Below are positions 26,702 through 34,453 of a stretch of 64,000 bases of DNA, piece by piece. The translations under genes were made by a program, and so were the position numbers. The notes below the pieces were generated by a model. That model did no database searches. It was given only the letters and a program-made list of their open reading frames with translations, and was not told the DNA's origin. Position 1 is the first letter of the stretch. Each line of letters begins with the position of its first letter. Source of the DNA: Sphingobium algorifonticola (GTDB taxonomy: Bacteria; Pseudomonadota; Alphaproteobacteria; Sphingomonadales; Sphingomonadaceae); NCBI RefSeq assembly GCF_004005485.1, contig NZ_RZUL01000003.1:1-64000 (forward strand), given 5' to 3'.

Positions 26702-27592
26702 ATGGGGTGCATGGACGCGCCCTTCGACATCACGAGCCTGCCTACGGGGGTGCTCATGCCCCTGTCGCCCTTGGTTTCGCGTGTGCTGGCACCCAATCCG
26801 TCGCCGTTCACCTTCACGGGCACGCAAAGCTATTTCGTCGGGCAGACGGAACTGGCGGTGATTGATCCCGGTCCCGCCGATCCTGCGCATATCGCGGCGC
26901 TGATGCACGGCATTGCAGGGCGGCCGGTTACGGCAATCCTGTGCACCCATACGCATCGCGATCACAGCCCCGCCGCGCGTCCGCTTGCCGCCGCAACTGG
27001 TGCGCCCGTCATCGGTTGTGCGCCGCTGACGCTGGAAGACGATGGCCCGCGCGCCGATGCCGCGTTCGATCCCGATTATGCACCCGATCATGTGCTTGCC
27101 GACGGGGATCGGGTCGCAGGCTCCGGCTGGACGCTGGAGGCCGTTGCGACACCTGGGCATACATCCAATCATCTCTGCTTCGCCCTGCTGGAGGAGCACG
27201 CACTGTTCACCGGCGATCATGTCATGGGCTGGTCCACCACCGTAGTTTCACCTCCGGACGGGAACATGGCCGATTACATGCGATCGATGCAGCGGCTGAT
27301 CGATCGCGACGACCTGGTCTATTATCCTGCGCATGGAGATGCGGTAGAAAAGCCGCAGCGGCTGGCCCGGTCCATGATGGGGCACCGCCGTCACCGCGAG
27401 GGGCAGATATTGCGGCATCTGGAGTCGGGCGGCTCCGTCGCGATCGCCGATATGGTGGCCGACATGTACCGGGGCGTGGACCCGCGGCTGCATCCCGCCG
27501 CAGGACGATCGGTGCTCGCCCACCTCCTTGATCTCCAGACGCGCGGCCTGACGCGGGAGCATCATGGCCGGTGGGAAGCCGTTGCGGCATGA
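26702..27592 (+). CDS. MBL-fold metallo-hydrolase (LACTB2-like)
   Basis: The metal-binding motif THTHRDH is at His83, His85, Asp87, His88; GHTSNH and TGDHVMGWSTT give the further ligands and YPAHGD the last. A C-terminal helical part (HRRHREGQILRHLESG) is typical of LACTB2/RNase-like and glyoxalase II-like proteins with a winged-helix tail. ATG 26702 has GAGG at 26692-26695; ATG 26711 is also possible. It lies 60 bases after the blaR1-like gene and overlaps the next gene by four bases. True beta-lactamase activity is unlikely, as there is no signal peptide. Cytoplasmic RNA or thioester hydrolysis is more plausible. Confidence 0.85.
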   Translation: MGCMDAPFDITSLPTGVLMPLSPLVSRVLAPNPSPFTFTGTQSYFVGQTELAVIDPGPADPAHIAALMHGIAGRPVTAILCTHTHRDHSPAARPLAAATGAPVIGCAPLTLEDDGPRADAAFDPDYAPDHVLADGDRVAGSGWTLEAVATPGHTSNHLCFALLEEHALFTGDHVMGWSTTVVSPPDGNMADYMRSMQRLIDRDDLVYYPAHGDAVEKPQRLARSMMGHRRHREGQILRHLESGGSVAIADMVADMYRGVDPRLHPAAGRSVLAHLLDLQTRGLTREHHGRWEAVAA

Positions 27593-28182
27593 AGAGCCTG
27601 ATCAAATGGATCATCCTGGCGCTGATGATCTTCGGCCTCACCTTTGGTGGCGCTTATTATTATCAGCAGCAAGCTAACCTGAAACAGGGTGGCGCGGCCC
27701 GATCGACTGCCGCTACTACGCTGAAAAGCTTGCAGGAACAGCCACGGCTGCCCGTGTTTTCCGCCAGCTTCGTTGCTGTCGTCAGCGGTCAGCCTGCCAC
27801 GCTGGTACCCGGCGTGGTGCGCTATGAGATAGATGTTGCGAAGATCGCGCAGCGGGACGTGAAGTGGGATGACAAGCGCAAGACGCTCGCCATCGCCCTG
27901 CCGCCGCTCGTTCTTTCCGCGCCGGAGGTTGACGCCGGCGCCATTCGGGCGATCGATAGCGGTGCCGCCGCGGCGATTCCCGACGGCGCGGAGCCGCTGC
28001 CCGATGATGCGGTACGCAAGTCGGGGGAAGACGAAATAGCGAAACTGGCGCGCGGCGAATCGGCGATGGCTCTTGCGCGGGAGGCCGCGCGCGGTGTCAT
28101 CGAGCGCAGTTTTGCTATGCCGCTGCGTGCGGCCGGGATAAAGGCCGTCGTAAAGGCGACTTTCGCCGACGAACAAGGATAG
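27589..28182 (+). CDS. DUF4230 family membrane-anchored protein
   Basis: A 197-residue protein with one N-terminal membrane segment (about residues 3-21, LIKWIILALMIFGLTFGGAYYY) and a soluble part that keeps the DUF4230 pattern: FSASFVAVVSGQ, LVPGVVRYEIDVAKI, VKWDDKRKTLAIALPPL and a helical tail ending in ALREAARGVIERSFAMPLRAAGI. The function of DUF4230 is not known to me. ATG 27589 overlaps the upstream stop as ATGA, and nadA starts 7 bases after the end, so it sits inside an operon with NAD synthesis genes. Confidence 0.78.
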   Translation: MKSLIKWIILALMIFGLTFGGAYYYQQQANLKQGGAARSTAATTLKSLQEQPRLPVFSASFVAVVSGQPATLVPGVVRYEIDVAKIAQRDVKWDDKRKTLAIALPPLVLSAPEVDAGAIRAIDSGAAAAIPDGAEPLPDDAVRKSGEDEIAKLARGESAMALAREAARGVIERSFAMPLRAAGIKAVVKATFADEQG

Positions 28183-28189
28183 GACGGAC

Positions 28190-29185
28190 ATGGACGCGAG
28201 ACATGGCATCGGCGGCAGCCTGAAAGGGCTGGATCTGCGCGCGGAGATCGACCGGCTGCGCAAGGAGCGCAACGCCGTCATCCTGGGCCATTATTACCAG
28301 AAGCCGGAAATCCAGGACCTGTCCGATTTCGTCGGCGATTCGCTGGAGCTTTCGCGCAAGGCGGCGGAGACGGATGCGGACGTCATCGCCTTTTGCGGTG
28401 TGCGGTTCATGGCTGAAGTGGCCAAGATTCTCAGCCCGGAAAAGATCGTGATCCTGCCCGATATGGAGGCGGGATGCAGCCTTGAGGACAGTTGCCCGCC
28501 CGCGCAGTTCAAGGCGTTTCGAGAGGCCCATCCCGATCATATTGCCTTGAGCTACATCAACTGTTCGGCGGAAGTGAAGGCGCTCTCCAACATCATCGTC
28601 ACCAGCAGTTCGGCGGAGAAGATTCTGAGTCAGATACCCAAGGAACAGAAGATCATCTTCGGCCCGGACAAGCATCTGGGCGGCTATCTGAAGCGCAAGC
28701 TGGGCCGTGACATGCTGCTGTGGCCGGGTGTGTGCATCGTGCATGAGAGCTTCAGCGAGACGGAATTGCTCAAGCTCAAGGCGCAATATCCCGGTGCGCC
28801 GGTCGCCGCGCATCCCGAATGCCCGCCTTATATTGTCGATCATGCGGATTATGTCGGGTCGACCAGCGGAATCCTAACTTTTGCCAAGACGATGCCCGGC
28901 GAAACGCTGATCGTCGCGACCGAACCGCATATCATTCACCAGATGGAAAAGGCGGTGCCGGAGAAGCGCTTCATCGGGGCGCCCGGCGCGGACGGCAACT
29001 GTAACTGCAACATCTGCCCCTATATGGCGCTCAATACGATGGAGAAGCTGTACGTGGCGCTCCGTGACCTGACACCGCGCATCGCGATGAACGAAACCCT
29101 GCGCCTCGCCGCTCGTAAGCCGCTGGATCGCATGCTGGAGATGGCAAGCGCGACGGTCGGGCAGGGGGATGTGGGCGCGCGGTGA
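28190..29185 (+). CDS. nadA: Quinolinate synthase A
   Basis: Condenses iminoaspartate with dihydroxyacetone phosphate to quinolinate, the precursor of NAD, with a 4Fe-4S cluster. NAVILGHYYQKPEIQDLSDFVGDSLELSRKA is the family opening. Cluster-binding cysteines are expected among EAGCSLEDSCPP, HPECPPYIVDHAD and NCNCNICPYMALNT. TSSSAEKIL and STSGILTF are also typical. The 331-residue length is standard. Its TGA overlaps the ATG of nadC by one base. No nadB is in the window, so the iminoaspartate source must be elsewhere. Confidence 0.95.
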   Translation: MDARHGIGGSLKGLDLRAEIDRLRKERNAVILGHYYQKPEIQDLSDFVGDSLELSRKAAETDADVIAFCGVRFMAEVAKILSPEKIVILPDMEAGCSLEDSCPPAQFKAFREAHPDHIALSYINCSAEVKALSNIIVTSSSAEKILSQIPKEQKIIFGPDKHLGGYLKRKLGRDMLLWPGVCIVHESFSETELLKLKAQYPGAPVAAHPECPPYIVDHADYVGSTSGILTFAKTMPGETLIVATEPHIIHQMEKAVPEKRFIGAPGADGNCNCNICPYMALNTMEKLYVALRDLTPRIAMNETLRLAARKPLDRMLEMASATVGQGDVGAR

Positions 29186-30054
29186 TGCAGCAGCCATCGC
29201 CCCGATCAGAATTACGTCTTTCTGGATTTGATCTGTCCGCCTTCATCGCCGCAACCCTTGCCGAAGATCTAGGCCCGGATGCGCGCGATGTGACCAGCGA
29301 GGCGGTGATCCCGGCCGATGCGCGCTTTAGCGGGGTCATGGACAGCCGCGACGCCGTGACGATCGCGGGTTTGCCCATCGCTGCCGCTTTCTTTCGCGCG
29401 CTCGATCCCGATGTGGAGATCGAGATGCTGGTGCAGGATGGCGACCGGGTGGCGGCGGGAACCGACATCATGCGGTTGCGCGGCCAGGCGCGGGCGATGC
29501 TGACGGCGGAGCGGTCAGCGCTCAACACGGTGCAGCATCTGTCCGGCATCGCGACGATGACTCGCGCCTATGTTGATGCGATCGCGGGCACGGGCGCGAC
29601 CCTGCTCGACACGCGCAAGACGATCCCCGGCCTGCGCGCGCTGGAGAAATATGCGACGCGGATGGGCGGGGCGACCAATCACCGCATGGGCCTGTGGGAC
29701 GCGGCGATGATAAAGGACAATCATATCGCCGTTGCCGGATCAGTCGAGGAAGCGGTGCGCCGCGCCGTCGCCGCCGGTATCGAACGCATCATCGTGGAGG
29801 TCGATCGGATCGACCAGATCGAGCCTGCGCTGGCTGCGGGCGCCACGCATCTGCTGCTCGACAATATGGAGCCGCCGACCCTGCGCCGGGCTGTAACCCT
29901 GGTCGGCGGACGTGTGCCGACCGAGGCGTCGGGCGGCGTGCGGCTCGATACCATTCGCGCGATCGCGGAAACCGGCGTGACCTATGTCAGCGTCGGGCGC
30001 CTTACCCAGTCCGCTCCGGCGGCGGACATTGGACTGGATTTCGCCCATGTTTAG
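29185..30054 (+). CDS. nadC: Nicotinate-nucleotide pyrophosphorylase (carboxylating)
   Basis: Converts quinolinate and PRPP to nicotinate mononucleotide. The C-terminal barrel shows TAERSALNTVQHLSGIATMTRAYVDAIAGTGATLLDTRKTIPGLRALEKYA, then GGATNHRMGLWDAAMIKDNHI with substrate-binding Arg, His and Lys, and the EVDRIDQIEPALAAGATHLLLDNM segment. I use ATG 29185, whose A is the last base of the nadA stop; GTG 29182 is just in front. The 3' end overlaps the RNase T2 gene by 8 bases. Full length at 289 residues. Confidence 0.95.
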   Translation: MQQPSPRSELRLSGFDLSAFIAATLAEDLGPDARDVTSEAVIPADARFSGVMDSRDAVTIAGLPIAAAFFRALDPDVEIEMLVQDGDRVAAGTDIMRLRGQARAMLTAERSALNTVQHLSGIATMTRAYVDAIAGTGATLLDTRKTIPGLRALEKYATRMGGATNHRMGLWDAAMIKDNHIAVAGSVEEAVRRAVAAGIERIIVEVDRIDQIEPALAAGATHLLLDNMEPPTLRRAVTLVGGRVPTEASGGVRLDTIRAIAETGVTYVSVGRLTQSAPAADIGLDFAHV

Positions 30055-30775
30055 GCTGTTGCTCGGGGTCACGCTGACGTTCGCGCCCGCCGCCGCGCTG
30101 GCGCAGGTGGAGCAATGCACACCGCCGCGCACCGTCCCACGCCCCCGGCCGGACTTGCCCTCCGCCAGCCAGCCCAAGCGGGTGCTGCCGATCGGCGGCT
30201 ATACGCTGGCGATCACCTGGTCCCCGCAATATTGCGCGGGCAAGACCGGTGCGCGGGATGCCTTCCAGTGCGCCAATCGTACCGCGCGCTTCGGCTTTAC
30301 GCTGCATGGGCTGTGGCCGGACGGCGTGGGGAAAGACTGGCCGCAATACTGCCGCGCCACCGGCATATTGTCGCGCGCGACGATCCGGCAGAACATGTGC
30401 GTCACCCCCTCGGCGCAGCTTATCCAGCATGAATGGGCGAAGCACGGCACCTGCATGACCGCCAATGGCCAGCCGAACGGACAACCGATCCGCCCGGACG
30501 CCTATTTCGGAAAGTCGCGCGCGCTCTATCAGGCGCTGCGCTTTCCCGACATGGCGGCGCTGGCCCGGCGCGAAAGTGTGACCGCAGGCCAGATCGCCCG
30601 CGCCGTCGCCGACGCCAACCCCGGCATCCGCCCCGACATGATGCGGGTGACGGCCACCCGTGACGGGTGGCTGGATGAGCTGTGGCTGTGCCTGGACCGC
30701 CGCTTTCGCTACGCAAAATGCCCGGCGCATCAGGGTGGGGTGAATGAGGGGGCGAAGGTGCGGGTGCGGGGGTAG
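30047..30775 (+). CDS. Secreted ribonuclease T2 family protein
   Basis: A 242-residue protein with a signal peptide (MFRLLLGVTLTFAPAAALAQ, cleavage near residue 19). Both catalytic blocks of RNase T2 are present: FTLHGLWP with His87, and HEWAKHGTC with His128, Glu129, Lys132 and His133. Several cysteines could form the usual disulfides. Such enzymes cut RNA to 3'-nucleotides through 2',3'-cyclic intermediates in the periplasm or outside. The ATG lies inside the last codons of nadC, so it is co-transcribed with NAD synthesis genes; a nucleotide-scavenging role would fit, but that is inference. Confidence 0.92.
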   Translation: MFRLLLGVTLTFAPAAALAQVEQCTPPRTVPRPRPDLPSASQPKRVLPIGGYTLAITWSPQYCAGKTGARDAFQCANRTARFGFTLHGLWPDGVGKDWPQYCRATGILSRATIRQNMCVTPSAQLIQHEWAKHGTCMTANGQPNGQPIRPDAYFGKSRALYQALRFPDMAALARRESVTAGQIARAVADANPGIRPDMMRVTATRDGWLDELWLCLDRRFRYAKCPAHQGGVNEGAKVRVRG

Positions 30776-30872
30776 GCGCATCAGTTTTCGACCATCCTTG
30801 GTTACTCCGCCGGACCATCCGCATTCCTGAAACCGGCTACTCAGTCAGATAGCAAGTCGAACGCTGGATGAA

Positions 30873-31274
30873 CTACGGTAATCCGAGGCAATGCCGTATA
30901 ATTGGTCGGTCACTTGCCCTCATACGGTAATTGCTAATTAGGTACATTCGAGCGCGAGTACCTCCCCCCTCCGATTTGAGAATAACTTCAAGGTGACGAA
31001 CCTCATTGACGAGCGGTTTTGTGTGGTCGAGGCGAGCTGAAGTACGAACGAAGAGTTTCAAAAAGCTGCGTTTTCGTCCGTGAGTTCGATTTGCCACCGC
31101 CAGTCCGACGCCAGACCGTTTGCTCAGACATGCCGCAACGTCGCGCGGTGGTCGCGGGCCTGCCGCTTCAAATCGCAGCGTCATCGCGTTGTCGTACTGG
31201 CTGGTTGTAACTTGAGCACTCGTTGCCAGGGCGGTTACAAAGAGCACCACTGAGCCTGTCGTATGGTCAAGCAT
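30873..31274 (-). CDS. Small secreted protein of unknown family
   Basis: A 133-residue frame starting at ATG 31274 with an excellent ribosome site: GGGAGG lies eight bases upstream on the minus strand. Residues 1-20 (MLDHTTGSVVLFVTALATSA) form a signal peptide. The mature part has two cysteines, one in DVAACLSKRSG and one near the end in IIRHCLG, that could form a disulfide. I cannot name the family. The DNA here is lower in GC than the neighbouring genes. It stands alone, converging on the RNase T2 gene with 97 bases between stops. Confidence 0.55.
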   Translation of the reverse strand: MLDHTTGSVVLFVTALATSAQVTTSQYDNAMTLRFEAAGPRPPRDVAACLSKRSGVGLAVANRTHGRKRSFLKLFVRTSARLDHTKPLVNEVRHLEVILKSEGGGTRARMYLISNYRMRASDRPIIRHCLGLP

Positions 31275-31411
31275 TGCAGCATCCTCCCACACCAGCGAGG
31301 CGTCAGCAATTAGGACGTTTAATGCCGGATGATTTTCACCGCCAAGCGTCAGCTATCACTGATCACCGCCCGAAAAGCTGTCTTTCGGCAATCCACCCCA
31401 CAATCACATCT

Positions 31412-31834
31412 TCACCGCTCGATAATCACCGTCCCCGGGTGATGTTTGTCGAGATGCTTGCGGATGATCTTCAGGTTCTTCGTATTCGATTTGAAGAAGA
31501 AGTCGAAGGCGTCGCCGGCGAAGGGGATGGCGCCGATCAGCGTGTCTACGCCGACATTGGCGGCCATGCGGGTGATCTGCCATTTCGACATGCCCAGGTT
31601 CCGCGCTTCCCACACGATCCATGCGCCCATCGCCGCGGTCGCGATGTCGCCGATTACCGGGATCAGGCCGACGAGGCTGTCGAGACCCACGCGGCGATTG
31701 GTGCCGGGCAGGACGAACAGGCCTTCCAGCATCGCTTCCATCGCCTCTATCCGGCGGCGCACCGATGCGGGATCGCGGCCGAAGCCGGGCAGGTCGCGGG
31801 TCAGGCGATCGAACTGGTCGGGGGAAATGGCCAA
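31412..31834 (-). CDS. DUF4112 family protein
   Basis: A 140-residue protein with a central hydrophobic region. DSLVGLIPVIGDIATAAMGAWIVWEARNLGMSKWQITRMAANVGVDTLIGAIPFAGDAFDFFFKSNTKNLKII shows the duplicated G-L-I-P-x-x-G-D / G-A-I-P-x-x-G-D pattern of DUF4112, which probably forms two membrane-inserted hairpins. The function is unknown. It follows the substrate-binding lipoprotein gene by 21 bases on the same strand, so the two are likely co-transcribed. Confidence 0.85.
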   Translation of the reverse strand: MAISPDQFDRLTRDLPGFGRDPASVRRRIEAMEAMLEGLFVLPGTNRRVGLDSLVGLIPVIGDIATAAMGAWIVWEARNLGMSKWQITRMAANVGVDTLIGAIPFAGDAFDFFFKSNTKNLKIIRKHLDKHHPGTVIIER

Positions 31835-31855
31835 CTGTATTACTCCTTGATAACA

Positions 31856-33322
31856 CTAGTTGGTGGTGCGAAAGAGCTGGTTCAAGGGGTGGCGCGCGCG
31901 GGTGGACGGGGCAAAGCCGTTGAGCGCCCGATCGACCAGCGACCAGCGGATCGGCGCGCCCAGCGGGAAATAGCCGTTGTGCGCGACGGTCAGCGCCTCC
32001 GCCTCGGCGATGCGGCCCTGCACGGCGTCGACCGCCGTCGCCAGTTCTGCCTCGATCAGCTTCTCCTGCGCAGCGGCATCGCAATGCACCTTCCGCGCGC
32101 AGCTGACGCGGCCCAGATACCAGAGCGCACTGTCATAAGCGGCCACTTCGTCGATCAGGCGCAGGTCGGCGTCGGCGTTGGGCGGGACCTGGCGCGACGG
32201 CACGCCTATACGCGCGAAATCCTGCGCGATCAGGGTGAACAGCAGGCGCGATCCCGACCCGAGCGGCATGGCGATTCGCAGTGGCGGAATTGCGCCATTC
32301 GCGGCGCGCCATTGCGCGATCGTCGCCTGCGCGCTGACGCGGCGGTCGTCCACCGACAAGGCGGACCATTCCGGTGCCGTGGGTTCGCGCGGAAGATCCA
32401 ATATCTGCGGCACGATGCGGTCAGTGACGGTCCAGCCCCCCAGGCTGAACGCATTGGGCAACCGTTCGCGGTCGATCGCGCTGTTGAGCGCTGCCCGCAC
32501 AGCGCGATCGTTCAGGAAATCACTCCGGCCGACCACTGCCAGGCCGAACAGCCCCTGCACCGGATCGACACGCACGGCACGATTGGGAATGTCGGCCCTG
32601 TTGACCAGCGGCAGATCCTGATAGCGGCCGCCCAGCACCAGCGAAGCGAGACCCAGCTTGAACCGGGCGATCGCCATCGCTCCCCGTTCGGCCCGCAGAA
32701 CCCGGTTCTCCCACGCGGGAATCGCGGCTTCCGCCTCGGCATCATCGACGACGGGGCGCAGGAACCACGCGGCCCCGCGCCGTTCCTTGCGATAGGGGCC
32801 GGTGCCGCCATCGCGCCGAGTGATCGCCATCTGCGGCTGTGCAAGCATTTGCAGCAGATAGGGGCGCGGCACAGACAGTTGTAGTTCCAGCACTTCCCCG
32901 GTCATCGAGGATACGTCCTGGATTGCCGCCAGATCGCCATGGCTGTCGAGCAGCAGGTTGGTCGCAATTCGGTTGCGGAGCAGGGCGGTGACATCGGCAG
33001 CCTCAATCTTCGCGCCATTTGCCCAGCGTGCGCGGCGCAGGCGGAAGATGTAGCTGCGCCCGTCATCCTGCACGATCCAGCGTTGCGCCAGCGCAGGCAT
33101 GACATCGCCGCGGGCATCGAACGCGACCAGACCCTGAGCGGTCGATTCGAGCATCAGTTTGCCCGCGGCACTCAGCGGATCGTGCAGCGGGTCTGCCAGT
33201 TGCTTCGTCGTGCCGATAACGCTGACGACCACCGGACCATCCTGCCGTTCCGAACAGCCCGCCAGACCACCCAACAGCATGAGAGTGGCGGCGAGTGCGC
33301 AATGCAGGGAAGGGCGGGTCAT
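31856..33322 (-). CDS. Peptide/opine-type ABC substrate-binding lipoprotein (family 5)
   Basis: Residues 1-23 form a lipoprotein signal with the lipobox L-A-G-C (Cys23). The mature protein follows the SBP_bac_5 plan: ...LMLESTAQGLVAFDARGDVMPALAQRWIVQDDGRSYIFRLRRARWANGAKIEAADV, a central VDPVQGLFGLAV lobe crossing and FLNDRAVRAALNSAIDRERL. At 488 residues it is complete, though shorter and more divergent than DppA/OppA. I use ATG 33322; TTG 33328 is an option. No permease or ATPase genes adjoin it, so its transport partner, if any, is elsewhere. Confidence 0.82.
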   Translation of the reverse strand: MTRPSLHCALAATLMLLGGLAGCSERQDGPVVVSVIGTTKQLADPLHDPLSAAGKLMLESTAQGLVAFDARGDVMPALAQRWIVQDDGRSYIFRLRRARWANGAKIEAADVTALLRNRIATNLLLDSHGDLAAIQDVSSMTGEVLELQLSVPRPYLLQMLAQPQMAITRRDGGTGPYRKERRGAAWFLRPVVDDAEAEAAIPAWENRVLRAERGAMAIARFKLGLASLVLGGRYQDLPLVNRADIPNRAVRVDPVQGLFGLAVVGRSDFLNDRAVRAALNSAIDRERLPNAFSLGGWTVTDRIVPQILDLPREPTAPEWSALSVDDRRVSAQATIAQWRAANGAIPPLRIAMPLGSGSRLLFTLIAQDFARIGVPSRQVPPNADADLRLIDEVAAYDSALWYLGRVSCARKVHCDAAAQEKLIEAELATAVDAVQGRIAEAEALTVAHNGYFPLGAPIRWSLVDRALNGFAPSTRARHPLNQLFRTTN

Positions 33323-33405
33323 GGCCAAAGGGGGTCCAGTCGGGGCTGCCGTCCGTCTCGTCTAGCCCGCACCAACGGTATAGCCAAGCGGCAGGACGAC
33401 AACGC

Positions 33406-34338
33406 CTAACGCTTTATCTTGTGCACGACGAACGCGATGATGCCGCCCACGATCAGCCCGATGATGCCCGATCCGACGGCGTTCACGATCCATTCGGTCA
33501 CCGGTGCGAGCGGGCCGGTGGCGTGACCCGCAGCTACGGCGGCATGATGCAGCCCTTCCGGAATGGCACCGAGATGAAACTCTTCCAGGCCATGAACAAT
33601 GATGCCACCCCCGACCCACAGCATTGCCGCCGTGCCGATGACGGAAAGCGCCTGCATCAGGACGGGCATGGTCTGCACCAGACCGCGTCCGATCACCGGG
33701 CCGATCCCGTTGCCGCCATCGCGGGCCATGTGGAGGCCGATGTCATCCATTTTCACGATCAACGCGACTACCCCATAGACGCCAGCAGTGATGAAGAGCG
33801 ACACAGCGAGGAGCACCAGCGCCTGCTCCCACAGCGGCACATCGGCAACCGTCGACAGGGCAATCGCCATGATTTCGCCCGACAGGATGAAATCGGTGCG
33901 AATCGCGCCGCTGACCTGCCTGTCCTCCAGCGCCTTGGGGTCGGGGTTGGCAGCGAGTTCCTCGATGGGGTGGCCTGATGGTCCCTGGAGCTTTTCCAGC
34001 AGCTTTTCCGCCGCCTCGAAACAGAGAAAGGCGCCGCCCAGCATCAGCAGCGGCGTCAAGGCCCAGGGGATGAAGGCACTGATGGCAATGGCGGCGGGCA
34101 GCAGAAACAGCAGCTTGTTGCGCAGCGATCCCAGCGCGATTTTCCAGATGATCGGCAATTCCCGATCGGGCGTCAGACCGACGACATAGCGCGGAGTGAC
34201 GGCCGCATCGTCGATCACGACGCCCGCAGCCTTGCTGCTTGCCTTGCCCGCCGCCCCGGCTACGTCGTCCAGCGAGGACGCCGCCAGCTTGGCAATGCCG
34301 GCGATATCGTCCAGCAATGCAATCAATCCCGATGCCAT
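33406..34338 (-). CDS. DUF808 family inner-membrane protein (YedI-like)
   Basis: A 310-residue protein beginning MASGLIALLDDIAGIAKLAASSLDDVAGAAGKASSKAAGVVIDDAAVTPRYV, the unmistakable DUF808 opening. Five or six membrane segments follow, including LLFLLPAAIAISAFIPWALTPLLMLGGAFLCFEAAEK and the final GIIGLIVGGIIAFVVHKI. E. coli YedI belongs here; its role is unknown. It sits between the substrate-binding lipoprotein gene (83 bases) and the FemAB-like gene (115 bases), all on the minus strand, without obvious functional linkage. Confidence 0.9.
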   Translation of the reverse strand: MASGLIALLDDIAGIAKLAASSLDDVAGAAGKASSKAAGVVIDDAAVTPRYVVGLTPDRELPIIWKIALGSLRNKLLFLLPAAIAISAFIPWALTPLLMLGGAFLCFEAAEKLLEKLQGPSGHPIEELAANPDPKALEDRQVSGAIRTDFILSGEIMAIALSTVADVPLWEQALVLLAVSLFITAGVYGVVALIVKMDDIGLHMARDGGNGIGPVIGRGLVQTMPVLMQALSVIGTAAMLWVGGGIIVHGLEEFHLGAIPEGLHHAAVAAGHATGPLAPVTEWIVNAVGSGIIGLIVGGIIAFVVHKIKR

Positions 34339-34453
34339 TGGTCAGTTCCCCCGTTCAGAACGCAGCCGATCCTTAGCCGTGACGACAGATCGTGCAAAGT
34401 CTTGCCGTGAACCCCCGATGCGCGCCGACGTTCCGCAGGGAAATCCGTTTCAG

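Noticed and set aside
25979-27220. 413-codon minus-strand frame opposite the blaR1-like and MBL genes
   Set aside because: It crosses two well-supported plus-strand genes and has the cysteine- and arginine-rich look of antisense translation.
24986-27592. Reading the BlaI/BlaR1/MBL trio as a beta-lactam resistance cassette
   Set aside because: The MBL protein has no signal peptide and is LACTB2-like, and the BlaR1-like protein lacks the penicillin-binding sensor domain.
31223-32884. 553-codon plus-strand frame opposite the substrate-binding lipoprotein
   Set aside because: The minus-strand lipoprotein has a lipobox and family motifs; the plus-strand frame also runs through DUF4112 and the intergenic region without coding character.
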